Part shown: positions 17,466-27,697 of the stretch, one piece after another
Layout: every line of letters begins with the position of its first letter
Position numbering within the stretch: the stretch's first letter is position 1
Assembly (NCBI RefSeq): GCF_029952955.1
Contig: NZ_JASATX010000004.1
Coordinates: 62,001 to 126,000 of the forward strand
Direction: 5' to 3'
Length of the DNA: 64,000 bases
Source: Ruicaihuangia caeni
GTDB lineage: Bacteria; Actinomycetota; Actinomycetes; Actinomycetales; Microbacteriaceae
The notes under the pieces: model-generated
Database searches by the model: none
What the model was told of the DNA's origin: nothing
Seen by the model: only the letters and a program-made list of their open reading frames with translations
Made by a program: the position numbers and the translations under genes

Positions 17466-17530
17466 CCCGGTCTCTTTCGCTCGATCCGGGGTCTGCTGCG
17501 TGGTTGCGGCGTGCGCGCAGTGCGGCACGC

Positions 17531-17644
17531 TGTGCTTCCTCCCATCCGGACTTTAACCGTCGGTTCTGGAGTTCCACCAGATCAACCCCGAAGGGCTCGC
17601 GGACTATCACCGCCGGTTCGGACTCTCACCGACCCCGGAGCACA
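17531..17644 (-). ncRNA. FMN riboswitch (RFN element)
   Basis: The minus strand carries the conserved RFN blocks in order: GGGGTCGGTGAGAGTCCG, ACCGGCGGTGATAGTCCGC, then GGTTGA, GGTGGAACTCCAGAACC and GACGGTTAAAGTCCGGATGG. The closing P1 helix pairs TGTGCT (17639-17644) with AGCACA (17531-17536). About 65 nt separate it from the ribD start, with a GCGTGC/GCACGC hairpin there as a possible expression platform. It should reduce rib operon expression when FMN is abundant. Confidence 0.96.
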
Positions 17645-17656
17645 TTTGCTTCGCTC

Positions 17657-17662
17657 AGCATA
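17657..17662 (-). promoter_or_regulatory. -10 box TATGCT of the riboflavin operon
   Basis: TATGCT on the minus strand lies 12 bp upstream of the outer helix of the riboswitch, so transcription would start at its 5' edge. No convincing -35 hexamer is visible. Confidence 0.45.
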
Positions 17663-17846
17663 GCCAACGCGCTTCTTCGCCGAATATTCCCGCTTCGTGC
17701 TGGAACGTTTCGCGTTGACCGTTTCGCGCCGAACACCGGCCGGGCAGCGCTGCACCTGGGCGGCAGCCGGCGCCCACCGGCGGCCACTCGCGTCCAGGCG
17801 CGCTCGACCAGGGAGCCGCCCGCCGCGCACCGATTCCGGGCGGAGC

Positions 17847-18869
<1,023 letters not shown>

Positions 18870-18937
18870 TCAGCAGTTCCGGATGCCTCCGGTCACGCGC
18901 TTCGAGAGCCGTCCGAGCCTCGGCCTCTCGGCCGTGG

Positions 18938-18986
18938 GCGCTGAGGAAAAGCGCTGAGGAAAAGCGCTGAGGAAAAGCGCTGAGGA
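18938..18986 (+). repeat. 13-bp tandem repeat GCGCTGAGGAAAA
   Basis: Three perfect copies (18938-18976) and a fourth partial copy (18977-18986) stand between the divergent trpS and recQ-like genes. The last, incomplete copy supplies the GAGGAG that could serve as the ribosome site for the ATG at 18996. Confidence 0.9.
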
Positions 18987-18995
18987 GACGGTGAG

Positions 18996-20747
18996 ATGGT
19001 GGCAATCACTGGGAGCAGGCGCGCCGGCCGGTCACCCTTGGTCGCAGGACCGGCGAGAGGGAGTGCGATGCGAAGTGGCTCTGGGGTCAGCGACGCGGCG
19101 GCGCCTGATGCTGCATCGGTGGCGCGCGAGGTCTTCGGCTGGTCCTCCTTGCGGCCTGGGCAGACGAAGGCGATCGAGAGCGTGCTGCAGGGCCGAGACA
19201 CCCTCCTCGTGATGCCAACGGGCTACGGCAAGTCGGCGGTGTTCAATGTCGCTGGTGCGCTGATCCCGGGGCCGACCGTCGTGGTGTCGCCGCTCATCGC
19301 CCTTCAGAAGGACCAACTCGACGCTCTGGCTTCGCATCCTCGCGCCCCGCAGGCCGTGGCGGTCAACTCCAACCAGAGCGAGCACCAGAACGAGGAGGCG
19401 CTGGATGCCGTGGAACGAGGCGCGGCTCGGTATCTCTTCGTCGCTCCTGAGCAGTTCGCCAACGAAGCGATGGTGCAACCGCTTGCCCGGGCAGGGGTGC
19501 GACTGCTCGTCGTGGACGAGGCGCATTGCATCTCCTCGTGGGGTCACGATTTCAGACCCGACTACCTGCGCATCGGCGAGGCCGCGAACGCGCTCGGCCG
19601 CCCCACGCTGCTCGCGCTGACGGCCACCGGCTCCCCACCGGTGCGTGATGAGATCGTCGAACGCCTCCGTATGCGGGATCCGCGCATCCTCACCCACGGG
19701 TTCGATCGGCCGAACCTTCGATTGGACGTGGTGAGGGCCCAGACAGATGCCGAGAAGCGGGCAGCGGTCGCCGAGCAGGTCGCTCAGCTGCCGACGCCGG
19801 GGCTGCTGTACGTGGCAACGCGGAGGGACACCGAGCGGTACGCGGAGGTGCTCGCAGAAGGCGGGCTTCGAGCCGCCGCGTATCACGCGGGCTTGAGCGC
19901 GGGCCGTCGCAGGGAGGTTCATCACGCCTTTCAAGAGGACGACTTGGATGTGGTCGTCGCGACCAACGCGTTCGGCATGGGGATCGACAAGCCCAATGTT
20001 CGCTTCGTCGTGCACGCCGCTGTTCCCGATTCGCTCGAGAGCTACTACCAGGAGATCGGGCGAGCCGGCCGGGACGGCGAGCCCGCCACCATAACGCTCC
20101 ACTACCGGAGCGAAGACCTCGGGCTGCGCACGTTCTTCGCTTCGGGCGTCCCCGCTGCAGAGGCGCTCCGCGATGTGTTCGAGGCCCTCGAGCGCGCCCA
20201 GCAGCCGATGCGGATACGGGAGATCGCGGCCTCGACCGACACTTCGCCTCGCACAGTGGGGCGGTTGGTCAACCTGCTCGATCAGGCGGGCGTGGTCACA
20301 TCGAGCAGAGCCGGGATCCGGGCTCGCGCAGGCGTCGACCGTGACGACGCAGCCGAGCGCGCGGTCGAGGTCGCTGAGGCGGGTGAACGGATCGAGCAGT
20401 CGCGCATCGCGATGATGCGGAGCTACGCCGAGACGCGGGCGTGCCGACGACACGTGCTGCTCGCATACTTCGGTGAAGAGAGCCAGGAGCTCTGCGGCAA
20501 GTGCGACAACTGCGAATCAGGAGTCGCAGCGGAAGCCGCGGCGGATGCTGCCGACCGTGCGTCCGGTGAGGCCGACCGAGCCGCGCGATTCTCACCCGCG
20601 ACGAACGTGCGCCATACCCAGTGGGGGAGCGGAACGGTGATGAGTGTCGAGGACGACCGCATCACCGTCTTCTTCGAGACCGAGGGCTACAGAGTGCTCT
20701 CGCTCGCAGCGATCGAGGAGGGCGACCTGCTCACCGTGGTCGAGTGA
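18996..20747 (+). CDS. recQ: RecQ-family ATP-dependent DNA helicase
   Basis: A protein of up to 583 residues. Walker A is MPTGYGKSA (usual GGGKS has Tyr here), motif II VVDEAHCIS, and motif VI QEIGRAGRDG. A RecQ zinc-binding region ends in CGKCDNC near residue 505. There is no HRDC domain; instead the last 60 residues (HTQWGSGTVMSVEDDRITVFF) form a small tudor-like DUF3553-type domain. It should unwind DNA 3' to 5' in repair. The start is uncertain: ATG 18996 uses the tandem-repeat GAGGAG, while ATG 19068 (GAGAGGGA upstream) would remove a 24-residue basic leader. Confidence 0.88.
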   Translation: MVAITGSRRAGRSPLVAGPARGSAMRSGSGVSDAAAPDAASVAREVFGWSSLRPGQTKAIESVLQGRDTLLVMPTGYGKSAVFNVAGALIPGPTVVVSPLIALQKDQLDALASHPRAPQAVAVNSNQSEHQNEEALDAVERGAARYLFVAPEQFANEAMVQPLARAGVRLLVVDEAHCISSWGHDFRPDYLRIGEAANALGRPTLLALTATGSPPVRDEIVERLRMRDPRILTHGFDRPNLRLDVVRAQTDAEKRAAVAEQVAQLPTPGLLYVATRRDTERYAEVLAEGGLRAAAYHAGLSAGRRREVHHAFQEDDLDVVVATNAFGMGIDKPNVRFVVHAAVPDSLESYYQEIGRAGRDGEPATITLHYRSEDLGLRTFFASGVPAAEALRDVFEALERAQQPMRIREIAASTDTSPRTVGRLVNLLDQAGVVTSSRAGIRARAGVDRDDAAERAVEVAEAGERIEQSRIAMMRSYAETRACRRHVLLAYFGEESQELCGKCDNCESGVAAEAAADAADRASGEADRAARFSPATNVRHTQWGSGTVMSVEDDRITVFFETEGYRVLSLAAIEEGDLLTVVE

Positions 20748-20783
20748 CTGTCGGTCCTGACGCCGCTGGGCTTCTGGAGATCG

Positions 20784-21743
20784 CTACACCGCGTAGTCGA
20801 CCACGACCGGGGTGTGGTCGGACCACCGCTGGTCGTATGCGGCCGCGCGGTCGACCGCGTAGTCGACGACCCTCTCGGCGAGCGCCGGAGTCGCCAATTG
20901 GTAGTCGATGCGCCAGCCCGTGTCGTTGTCGAACGCCTTGCCGCGCCAGCTCCACCAGGTGTACGGACCGTCGACCTCGCCAGCCCAGCGGCGGCCGACA
21001 TCCACCCAGCCGAGGCCAGTACCGGTCGAACCGTCGGCGCATTCGACTTGGGCGTCGCGCTCGCCCATGAACCGGTCGAAGTACGCGCGCTCCTTCGGCA
21101 GGAAGCCGGCGCGCTTCACGTTTCCGCGCCAGTTCTTGATGTCGAGCTTCGTGTGCCCGACGTTGAGGTCGCCCAGCACCACAGACAACGGAGAGTGACG
21201 CTCGAGCTCCGGCATCCGGGCCGTCATCGCGTCGAGGAACTTGTACTTCTCATCCTGTTTCGGGGTGCCGTCTTCGCCTGAGTGCACGTACGTGCTCACC
21301 ACGGTGATCACCGTGTCGTTGACCTCGTAGTCGGCCTCGAGCCAGCGCCCCGCGCTGTCGAAGTCCGGCGCCCCGAGTTCGACACGGTGGATCGACGCCT
21401 TGCCGCGGCTCGCGAGCGCCACGCCCGCCCGGCCCTTGGCCGTGGCCGGGTCGTGCAGGATGTCCCACTCGGAGCCGAGCAGTGACTCGAGGTCTTCGGT
21501 GGAGGCGCGCACCTCCTGAAGCGCCAGGATGTCGATGCCCCGGCCCTCCAGCCATTCGCCCATGCCCTTGCGGAAGGCGGCTCGGATGCCGTTGACGTTG
21601 ACCGTGGCGATCCGGAGAGGCTTGCCCGCCGTGCCCTTGGACGACCGTGCGTCGGACGTTTCCGTGCTCGACTCTGCTCGGCTGGACGCCGCTCCGCTGG
21701 ACACTGCTCCGCTGGAGGCCGCGGCGCTCTGGGACTCGCTCAT
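20784..21743 (-). CDS. xthA: exodeoxyribonuclease III
   Basis: A 319-residue AP endonuclease/3'-exonuclease of the EEP fold. The core begins near residue 43 with RIATVNVNGIRAAF, then LALQEVRAS, DLNVGHTKLDIKNW and the C-terminal DYQLATPAL and WSDHTPVVVDY motifs carrying the metal and catalytic residues. The first 42 residues are a Ser/Ala-rich low-complexity leader encoded by a 15-bp repeat. The leaderless -10 box just upstream fixes the ATG at 21743. It acts in base-excision repair, like its helicase neighbour on the other strand. Confidence 0.93.
   Translation of the reverse strand: MSESQSAAASSGAVSSGAASSRAESSTETSDARSSKGTAGKPLRIATVNVNGIRAAFRKGMGEWLEGRGIDILALQEVRASTEDLESLLGSEWDILHDPATAKGRAGVALASRGKASIHRVELGAPDFDSAGRWLEADYEVNDTVITVVSTYVHSGEDGTPKQDEKYKFLDAMTARMPELERHSPLSVVLGDLNVGHTKLDIKNWRGNVKRAGFLPKERAYFDRFMGERDAQVECADGSTGTGLGWVDVGRRWAGEVDGPYTWWSWRGKAFDNDTGWRIDYQLATPALAERVVDYAVDRAAAYDQRWSDHTPVVVDYAV
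21666..21725 (-). repeat. 15-bp coding repeat in the xthA N-terminus
   Basis: Four imperfect 15-bp copies encode five-residue units SSGAV, SSGAA, SSRAE and SSTET. Plus-strand copies start at 21666, 21681, 21696 and 21711. Confidence 0.7.
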
Positions 21744-21750
21744 GCGCTCG

Positions 21751-21756
21751 AGTCTA
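21751..21756 (-). promoter_or_regulatory. -10 box TAGACT, leaderless promoter of xthA
   Basis: TAGACT on the minus strand stands 7 nt before the xthA ATG, and no ribosome site lies between. It overlaps the stop codon region of the upstream yihY-like gene. Confidence 0.55.
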
Positions 21757-22824
21757 GGGATCACCCGCGACATCCGAGGGTGACCGCCCCGGCCTCTGGG
21801 ACGGTGCGGCCTTGGGCTCGCGCACGGCCCAACGCAGCCAGCGCGGCACCAGTCGGCGCGCCTGCCGGGCGATCTTCTCCCGCTCCCGTCGTTGGCGCTC
21901 TCGCTCTGCTTGGGCGACCGCGGGGTCGGCGATGACGCCCCGATCCTCGAGCGTCTCGGCGATCCACGCTCCCGCGATGAGCACCACCTGGCAGGCGAGG
22001 TTGATCCACAGCAACAGCCCGAGGAGCACCGCGAAGGAGGCGAGGAGCGGATTGTTCCCGGTTCGCGCGAGCAGCAATCCTGCCGCGAGCTTGAGCGCAC
22101 CCAGGCCGATCGCGCCGATCAGGGCACCGCCGATCAGGGCTTTGAACGGAATCCGGAGCACGCTGACGAAGCGGAAGAGCACGCACAGGGCGAACACGTC
22201 GATCGCCGCCATGAGCACTAGACCGGCCGCACGCAGAACGAGCGTGACGACGGCCGAGTCCCGGTCGAGGCCCACGAGTTCCGCGAGGCCGCCGAACAAC
22301 TGCGTGCTCACCACAGAGAGCGCCGCCGAGACGAGCACGAGGGCGCCGAGCGCGATCCCGAACCCCAGATCGCGCAGCTTGAGCAGCGCGAAGTTCACTT
22401 CTGCCGGTGGGTAGTCGAAGATGATGCGCACGGCTCCCCGGGCCGCGCCGAGCCAGCCGACCGCGGTGAAGACGAGCCCGCCCAGCGCGATCGCTCCGGT
22501 CCAGCTGAGGGTGACCCCCACCTGCAGGGTGTTCGGATCGATCACACCTCCACTGCCCGAGTCGATGAGGCCGGGGATGAAGCCGTTCACCGATTCGATC
22601 AGCGCGTCGAGCAATTCGTCATTGCCGACCAGCACGAGGCCGATGATCGAGAAGGCCACCCACACCGCGGCGAACACCGCGAAGAGTCCGCGAAAGGTGA
22701 GCCCTGCGGCGAGCAGCGGTCCGCGTGAAGTCGAGTACCGCTGCCAGGCCCGCACCGGCCGCTTCTGCATGAGGAGCTCGAGCCGTTGCTTCGCCTTCTG
22801 CAGCAGTCCCCGCTCGTCCCCCAT
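21754..22824 (-). CDS. YihY/BrkB family inner-membrane protein
   Basis: A 356-residue protein with about six transmembrane helices. It has the family pattern RYSTSRGPLLAAGLTFRGLFA at the start and DYPPAEVNF, then SWTGAIALGGLVFTAVGW. The C-terminal 60 residues are cytoplasmic and highly basic (EREKIARQARRLVPRWLRW). The family was once annotated as ribonuclease BN, but its real function is unresolved. It lies 10 bp upstream of xthA on the same strand. Confidence 0.87.
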   Translation of the reverse strand: MGDERGLLQKAKQRLELLMQKRPVRAWQRYSTSRGPLLAAGLTFRGLFAVFAAVWVAFSIIGLVLVGNDELLDALIESVNGFIPGLIDSGSGGVIDPNTLQVGVTLSWTGAIALGGLVFTAVGWLGAARGAVRIIFDYPPAEVNFALLKLRDLGFGIALGALVLVSAALSVVSTQLFGGLAELVGLDRDSAVVTLVLRAAGLVLMAAIDVFALCVLFRFVSVLRIPFKALIGGALIGAIGLGALKLAAGLLLARTGNNPLLASFAVLLGLLLWINLACQVVLIAGAWIAETLEDRGVIADPAVAQAERERQRREREKIARQARRLVPRWLRWAVREPKAAPSQRPGRSPSDVAGDP

Positions 22825-22830
22825 GTTCTC

Positions 22831-22836
22831 AGGCTA
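22831..22836 (-). promoter_or_regulatory. -10 box TAGCCT, leaderless promoter of the yihY-like gene
   Basis: TAGCCT on the minus strand is 6 nt before the ATG at 22824, without a ribosome site between them. Confidence 0.5.
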
Positions 22837-22882
22837 CTGAGCGAGCTCCGCTCGGCCACCCGAATGCACCCCCGCCCGGGGG

Positions 22883-22888
22883 TAGGCT
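22883..22888 (+). promoter_or_regulatory. -10 box TAGGCT of ptsI
   Basis: TAGGCT would give a transcript with a leader of roughly 48 nt containing GGAAGG ahead of the ptsI ATG. No clear -35 is seen. Confidence 0.4.
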
Positions 22889-22942
22889 GTGGCGCACCCT
22901 GCAGCGCACGGAACGACGTGCGCGGGAACGGAAGGTGCGGCC

Positions 22943-24592
22943 ATGGAGCTTCGCGGTGTCGGCGTCGGTCTCGGAATGGCAATCGGGCCGGTCCTGCGGA
23001 TGCCGGACCCGCTGCCCGATCCCGACGACGACCAGCGCACCGCCGACGCCGCCGAGGAGCTCGGCCGGGTCACCGAGGCGCTGGCAGCGGTGGCCGCGGA
23101 GTTGCGCTCTCGGGCAGCAGCCGCAGGCGGGGAAGCACAAGAGGTGCTCGAGGCCACAGCACTCATGGCCGAGGATCCGATGCTGCTCGACGAGGTGCGC
23201 ACGCGCATCGATGCCGGCAGCACCGGCGAGCGGGCGGTGTTCGACGCCATCGCGACGTTCCGGGCGACGCTGACCGCCATGGGCGGCTACATGGCTGAAC
23301 GCGCTGCCGACCTCGGCGATGTCTCCCAGCGCGCCCAAGCTCGGCTCCGCGGAGTGCCGGCCCCGGGGGTTCCCGAGAGCGATACTCCGTTCGTGCTCGT
23401 CGCCGCCGACCTCGCGCCGGCTGATACCGCAATGCTCGATCTCGAGAAGGTGCTCGCGCTCGTCACGAGCGAGGGTGGACCGACGAGCCACACGGCGATC
23501 CTCGCGCGGGCGAAGTCCATTCCGGCCATCGTGGGGGTCGGAGGAGCGGCCGAACTGGTCGACAGCACCATGGTGCTCGTCGATGCCGCGGCCGGCACGG
23601 TGATCGTGGCACCGAGCGACGAGCAGCGCGCCGAGGCCGAGCGCGCCATCGCCGAGCGGGCATCCCGGGCGGCGGCGCCGCTCACTCCCGGTGCACTCGC
23701 CGACGGCACTTCGGTGCCCTTGCTCGCCAACCTCGGCAACCCCGATGAGGCGAAGCACGCCGTCGACCTGGGTGCCGAGGGAGTCGGGCTCTTCCGCACC
23801 GAGTTCCTCTTTCTGGGTGAGGCGGAGGCTCCATCCGTCGAACGGCAGCGTGAAGCGTACTCGCGGCTCCTGCAGGCGTTCGAGGGCAAGAAGGTTGTCG
23901 TGCGGGTGCTCGACGCAGGCGCTGACAAGCCGCTCGCCTTCCTCAGCGATGCGCACGAGGAGAATCCGGCGCTCGGACTGCGAGGCATCCGCGTGCTCCG
24001 CCAGCGCGAAACGGTGCTGCGCGACCAGCTCACCGCGCTGCAACAGGCGGCTGAGCAGGCGCCGGGTACTGAACTCTGGGTGATGGCGCCGATGGTCTCC
24101 GACGTCGAGGAGACCGAGTACTTCGTCGAACTCGCCAAGTCTCTCGGGCTGCGCACTGTGGGCGTCATGGCCGAGGTGCCGAGCCTCGCCGTCCTCGCCG
24201 AGCAGGTCGTCGCCGCCTGCGACTTCGTGAGCATCGGCACGAACGACCTCACGCAGTACACCCTCGCCGCAGACAGGCTGCTGGGCAGTGTCGCCTCGTT
24301 CCAAGACCCGTGGCACCCCGCGGTGCTTCGCATGATCAAGCTGCTGGGGGATGCCGGGAACGCCGCCGGCACACCGGTCGGCGTCTGCGGCGAGGCCGCG
24401 GCCGACCCGCGGCTGGCCGTGGTGCTCGTGGGCCTCGGCGTCACGACGCTGTCGATGACGCCCGCCGCGCTCGCCGACGTGCGCGCCGAGCTGGCCACGG
24501 TGACGCTCGACGAGGCCCGCGGCAGGGCCGAGCGCGCCCTGGGTGCCCGCAGCGCCGCGGACGCGCGGGCCGCGGCATCCGCTCCTGCCTGA
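22943..24592 (+). CDS. ptsI: PTS enzyme I (phosphoenolpyruvate-protein phosphotransferase)
   Basis: A 549-residue cytosolic kinase that moves phosphate from phosphoenolpyruvate to HPr. The phosphorylated histidine is in GGPTSHTAILARAK (about residues 180-193). The C-terminal PEP-binding barrel shows GVGLFRTEFLFLG, LRGIRVLR and the active-site cysteine in VGVCGEAAADP. The ATG at 22943 fits the GGAAGG ribosome site; the longer frame upstream would add a non-conserved tail. HPr is not encoded beside it. It is slightly shorter than the 570-residue enterobacterial enzyme, as usual for actinobacteria. Confidence 0.95.
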   Translation: MELRGVGVGLGMAIGPVLRMPDPLPDPDDDQRTADAAEELGRVTEALAAVAAELRSRAAAAGGEAQEVLEATALMAEDPMLLDEVRTRIDAGSTGERAVFDAIATFRATLTAMGGYMAERAADLGDVSQRAQARLRGVPAPGVPESDTPFVLVAADLAPADTAMLDLEKVLALVTSEGGPTSHTAILARAKSIPAIVGVGGAAELVDSTMVLVDAAAGTVIVAPSDEQRAEAERAIAERASRAAAPLTPGALADGTSVPLLANLGNPDEAKHAVDLGAEGVGLFRTEFLFLGEAEAPSVERQREAYSRLLQAFEGKKVVVRVLDAGADKPLAFLSDAHEENPALGLRGIRVLRQRETVLRDQLTALQQAAEQAPGTELWVMAPMVSDVEETEYFVELAKSLGLRTVGVMAEVPSLAVLAEQVVAACDFVSIGTNDLTQYTLAADRLLGSVASFQDPWHPAVLRMIKLLGDAGNAAGTPVGVCGEAAADPRLAVVLVGLGVTTLSMTPAALADVRAELATVTLDEARGRAERALGARSAADARAAASAPA

Positions 24593-24622
24593 ACCGCGAG
24601 AGCCGTCAGCCCGCGCAAACGA

Positions 24623-24658
24623 GAGAACCCCGCCCGGTCGAAACCGTGCGGGGTTCTC
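24623..24658. terminator. strong bidirectional terminator between ptsI and sdhB
   Basis: GAGAACCCCGC (24623-24633) pairs perfectly with GCGGGGTTCTC (24648-24658), and the loop continues the stem as CGGT-CGAA-ACCG. It lies 30 bp after ptsI and 36 bp after the sdhB stop on the other strand, so it serves both convergent transcripts. Confidence 0.88.
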
Positions 24659-24693
24659 GTGCGACGCGAGGGCACTCGCGCCAGAGTCGCGAG

Positions 24694-25440
24694 CTAGACC
24701 TTGCCGCGGATCATCGCCTGCTTGACCTCGGCGATCGCCTGGGTCACCTGGATGCCGCGGGGGCAGGCCTCGGTGCAGTTGAAGGTCGTGCGGCAGCGCC
24801 AGACGCCCTCCTTGTCGTTCAGGATGTCGAGGCGCACATTGGCCGCTTCGTCGCGCGAGTCGAAGATGAAGCGGTGTGCGTTCACGATGGCCGCCGGGCC
24901 GAAGTACTGGCCGTCGGTCCAGAACACGGGGCAGCTCGAGGTGCACGCCGCGCACAGGATGCACTTCGTGGTGTCGTCGAAGCGCTCACGCTCGGCGACC
25001 GACTGGATGCGTTCCTTCTCGGGCTTCGACGACGCCTGCAGGAAGGGCTGGATCTGCCGGTACGACTCGAAGAAGGGCTCCATGTCGACGACGAGGTCCT
25101 TCTCGAGCGGAAGGCCCTTGATCGCCTCGACGTAGATGGGCTGCGAGATGTCGAGGTCCTTGATCAGCGTCTTGCACGCCAGACGGTTGCGGCCGTTGAT
25201 GCGCATGGCGTCCGAACCGCAGATGCCGTGCGCGCAGCTGCGGCGGAACGTGAGCGATCCGTCGACCTCCCACTTGATCTTGTGCAGCGCGTCCAGAATG
25301 CGATCGGTCGCGTACATCTCGACGTCGTAGTCCACCCAGCGCGGCTCCTCGTCGACCTCGGGGTCGAAGCGGCGGATGATCAGCGTCACGGTGAACGACT
25401 CGATGGTGGGCACGGGTGCCTCGGCCACGTGGTCGGCCAT
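24694..25440 (-). CDS. sdhB: succinate dehydrogenase iron-sulfur subunit
   Basis: A 248-residue subunit that carries electrons from the flavoprotein to the membrane anchor. The [2Fe-2S] ligands are in CAHGICGSDAM...LAC, and the [4Fe-4S] and [3Fe-4S] cysteines in CILCAACTSSCP and CRTTFNCTEACPRG. All cluster cysteines are present. Its ATG overlaps the sdhA stop by one base (TAATG). It is last in an sdhCDAB operon. Confidence 0.96.
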   Translation of the reverse strand: MADHVAEAPVPTIESFTVTLIIRRFDPEVDEEPRWVDYDVEMYATDRILDALHKIKWEVDGSLTFRRSCAHGICGSDAMRINGRNRLACKTLIKDLDISQPIYVEAIKGLPLEKDLVVDMEPFFESYRQIQPFLQASSKPEKERIQSVAERERFDDTTKCILCAACTSSCPVFWTDGQYFGPAAIVNAHRFIFDSRDEAANVRLDILNDKEGVWRCRTTFNCTEACPRGIQVTQAIAEVKQAMIRGKV

Positions 25441-27239
25441 TAGTACTTCCTCTCCATGGGCTGGTACCGCGTGATCACCACGGGCTTCCAGTCCAGTCGA
25501 ATGTGATCGCTGGCGTCGGACGAGTGCCGGTCACCCGTGAGGTACGCCATGGTGTGCTTCATGTAGTTCTCGTCGTCGCGATCGGGGTAGTCGTCGCGCA
25601 TGTGTCCGCCGCGGCTCTCCTTGCGGTTCCGCGCCGAGTAGACGACGACCTCGGCGAGGTCGAGCAGGAAGCCGAGCTCGATGGCCTCGAGCAGGTCGGT
25701 GTTGAACCGCTTGCCCTTGTCCTGCACCGACACGTTGCGGTAGCGCTCGCGCAGGTTGTGAATGACCTCGGTCGCCTCGGCGAGCGTCTCGTCGGTGCGG
25801 AACACCTGGGCGTTCCGGTCCATCGTCTCCTGCAGCTCGCGGCGGATCGTCGCCACCCGCTCGGTGCCGTTGGAGTTGCGCATGAACTCGAGCGTCTCGC
25901 GCACCTCGGCCGCCGGGTCCTCGGGAAGGGGCACCCAGTCGGCGTTCTTCGCGTACTCCACCGCGTTGTTGCCGGCGCGCTTGCCGAACACGTTGATGTC
26001 GAGCAGCGAGTTGGTGCCGAGGCGGTTGGAGCCGTGGACCGACACGCAGGCGCACTCGCCGGCCGCGTAGAGGCCCGGTACGACGGTCTCGTTGTCGGCG
26101 AGCACTTCGGCGTCGACGTTGGTCGGGATGCCTCCCATGGCGTAGTGCGCCGTGGGCATCACCGGTACCGGCTCGTGCACGGGGTCGACGCCCAGGTAGG
26201 TGCGCGCGAACTCGGTGATGTCAGGGAGCTTCGTCTCGAGCACCTCTGCGCCCAGGTGGGTGCAGTCGAGGTACACGTAGTCCTTGTTCGGGCCGGCGCC
26301 TCGGCCTTCGGCCACTTCCTGCACCATGCAGCGGGCGACGATGTCGCGCGGTGCGAGGTCCTTGATGGTCGGTGCGTAGCGCTCCATGAAGCGCTCACCG
26401 CTCGCATTACGCAGGATCGCTCCCTCACCGCGAGCACCCTCGGTGAGCAGGATGCCGAGGCCGGCGAGGCCGGTCGGGTGGAACTGGAAGAACTCCATGT
26501 CTTCCAGCGGCAGGCCCTTGCGCCACACGATGCCGACGCCGTCACCGGTGAGGGTGTGCGCGTTGGACGTGGTCTTGAAGATCTTGCCGAAGCCGCCGGT
26601 GGCGAACACGACCGACTTCGCCTGGAACACGTGCAGTTCGCCGGTGGCGAGGTCGTAGGCCACGACGCCGGCGACGCGCTTCGCGCCGTCGATCTCGCTC
26701 ATCACGAGGTCGAGCACGTAGAACTCGTTGAAGAAGTTGATTCCGTGCTTGACGCAGTTCTGGTAGAGCGTCTGAAGGATCATGTGCCCGGTGCGGTCGG
26801 CCGCGTAGCACGCGCGACGCACGGGGTTCTTGCCGTGCTCGGCGGTGTGACCGCCGAACCGGCGCTGGTCGATCTTGCCATCGGGCGTGCGGTTGAACGG
26901 CAGGCCCATGTTCTCCAGGTCGAGCACCGCGTCGATGGCCTCTTTCGCCAGGATCTCAGCGGCATCCTGGTCGACGAGGTAGTCGCCGCCCTTGACGGTG
27001 TCGAAGGTGTGCCACTCCCAGCTGTCCTCCTCGACGTTCGCGAGCGCCGCGGCCATGCCGCCCTGCGCTGCACCCGTGTGCGAGCGAGTCGGGTAGAGCT
27101 TCGAGATGACCGCGGTCTTGGCCTTCGGCCCGGCCTCGATGGCCGCCCGCATCCCGGCGCCACCCGCGCCCACGATCACGACGTCGAATTGGTGGTAGTG
27201 CACTCCGTCGACGATCGATCCGTCTTGGTACTCAGGCAT
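25440..27239 (-). CDS. sdhA: succinate dehydrogenase flavoprotein subunit
   Basis: A 599-residue catalytic subunit that oxidises succinate to fumarate. The FAD fold [10 protein letters not shown] is near residue 28, and the segment [16 protein letters not shown] contains the histidine that binds FAD covalently. The catalytic arginine region appears as [13 protein letters not shown], and the C-terminal domain ends with the conserved RPV-like [13 protein letters not shown]. Start and stop codons overlap its operon neighbours by one base each, which couples subunit synthesis. Confidence 0.97.
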   Translation of the reverse strand: MPEYQDGSIVDGVHYHQFDVVIVGAGGAGMRAAIEAGPKAKTAVISKLYPTRSHTGAAQGGMAAALANVEEDSWEWHTFDTVKGGDYLVDQDAAEILAKEAIDAVLDLENMGLPFNRTPDGKIDQRRFGGHTAEHGKNPVRRACYAADRTGHMILQTLYQNCVKHGINFFNEFYVLDLVMSEIDGAKRVAGVVAYDLATGELHVFQAKSVVFATGGFGKIFKTTSNAHTLTGDGVGIVWRKGLPLEDMEFFQFHPTGLAGLGILLTEGARGEGAILRNASGERFMERYAPTIKDLAPRDIVARCMVQEVAEGRGAGPNKDYVYLDCTHLGAEVLETKLPDITEFARTYLGVDPVHEPVPVMPTAHYAMGGIPTNVDAEVLADNETVVPGLYAAGECACVSVHGSNRLGTNSLLDINVFGKRAGNNAVEYAKNADWVPLPEDPAAEVRETLEFMRNSNGTERVATIRRELQETMDRNAQVFRTDETLAEATEVIHNLRERYRNVSVQDKGKRFNTDLLEAIELGFLLDLAEVVVYSARNRKESRGGHMRDDYPDRDDENYMKHTMAYLTGDRHSSDASDHIRLDWKPVVITRYQPMERKY

Positions 27240-27682
27240 TACGCGGCTCCACAGAAGCTAGGCAAGAGGTCGGCGCTCGCGCCGGCAGGGCAGGGGTCGA
27301 AGGTGAAGACCACGAGGGTGCCGAGGATGATCAGCACCGCGGCGACGGCGAACAGTGCACCGTTGAGCACCTTGCGCGCGGTCTCGCTGCGCACGTAGTC
27401 GTTGACGAGGGTGCGCATGCCGTTCGCGCCGTGGATGAGCGCGAGCCACAGCATCGCGACGTCCCACCACTGCCAGAACGGTTGCGAGAGCTTGCCGCCG
27501 ACGAAGCCGAAGTCGATCGCGCTGATGCCATCGCCGACCATCAGGTTCGTGAACAGGTGGCCGAAGATGAGCACGACCAGCAGCACGCCGCTGACGCGCA
27601 TGTAGATCCAGCCCCACTTCTCCCAATTGGCGCCCTTCCGGCGCGGAGCAGCGGCGCGGGGCGATTCGATGGTTGAAGACAT
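27239..27682 (-). CDS. sdhD: succinate dehydrogenase membrane anchor subunit
   Basis: A 147-residue hydrophobic anchor with three predicted transmembrane helices. It begins with a basic Arg/Lys-rich stretch and the segment [19 protein letters not shown], whose histidine is a candidate haem or quinone-site ligand. With SdhC it holds the complex on the membrane and reduces menaquinone. It lies 15 bp after sdhC and overlaps sdhA by one base. Confidence 0.9.
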   Translation of the reverse strand: MSSTIESPRAAAPRRKGANWEKWGWIYMRVSGVLLVVLIFGHLFTNLMVGDGISAIDFGFVGGKLSQPFWQWWDVAMLWLALIHGANGMRTLVNDYVRSETARKVLNGALFAVAAVLIILGTLVVFTFDPCPAGASADLLPSFCGAA

Positions 27683-27697
27683 TCCGAAATCCCTCGC

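Noticed and set aside
13815-17663. Very long plus-strand open frame (about 1,280 codons) opposite the riboflavin operon
   Set aside because: Its product is an Arg/Asp/His-rich low-complexity string with no family resemblance, and the opposite strand encodes four unmistakable rib genes plus a riboswitch. It is a GC-skew shadow.
22829-24964. Long minus-strand open frame opposite ptsI
   Set aside because: The translation is biased in His/Arg/Gly and has no recognisable domain, while the plus strand carries a complete enzyme I.
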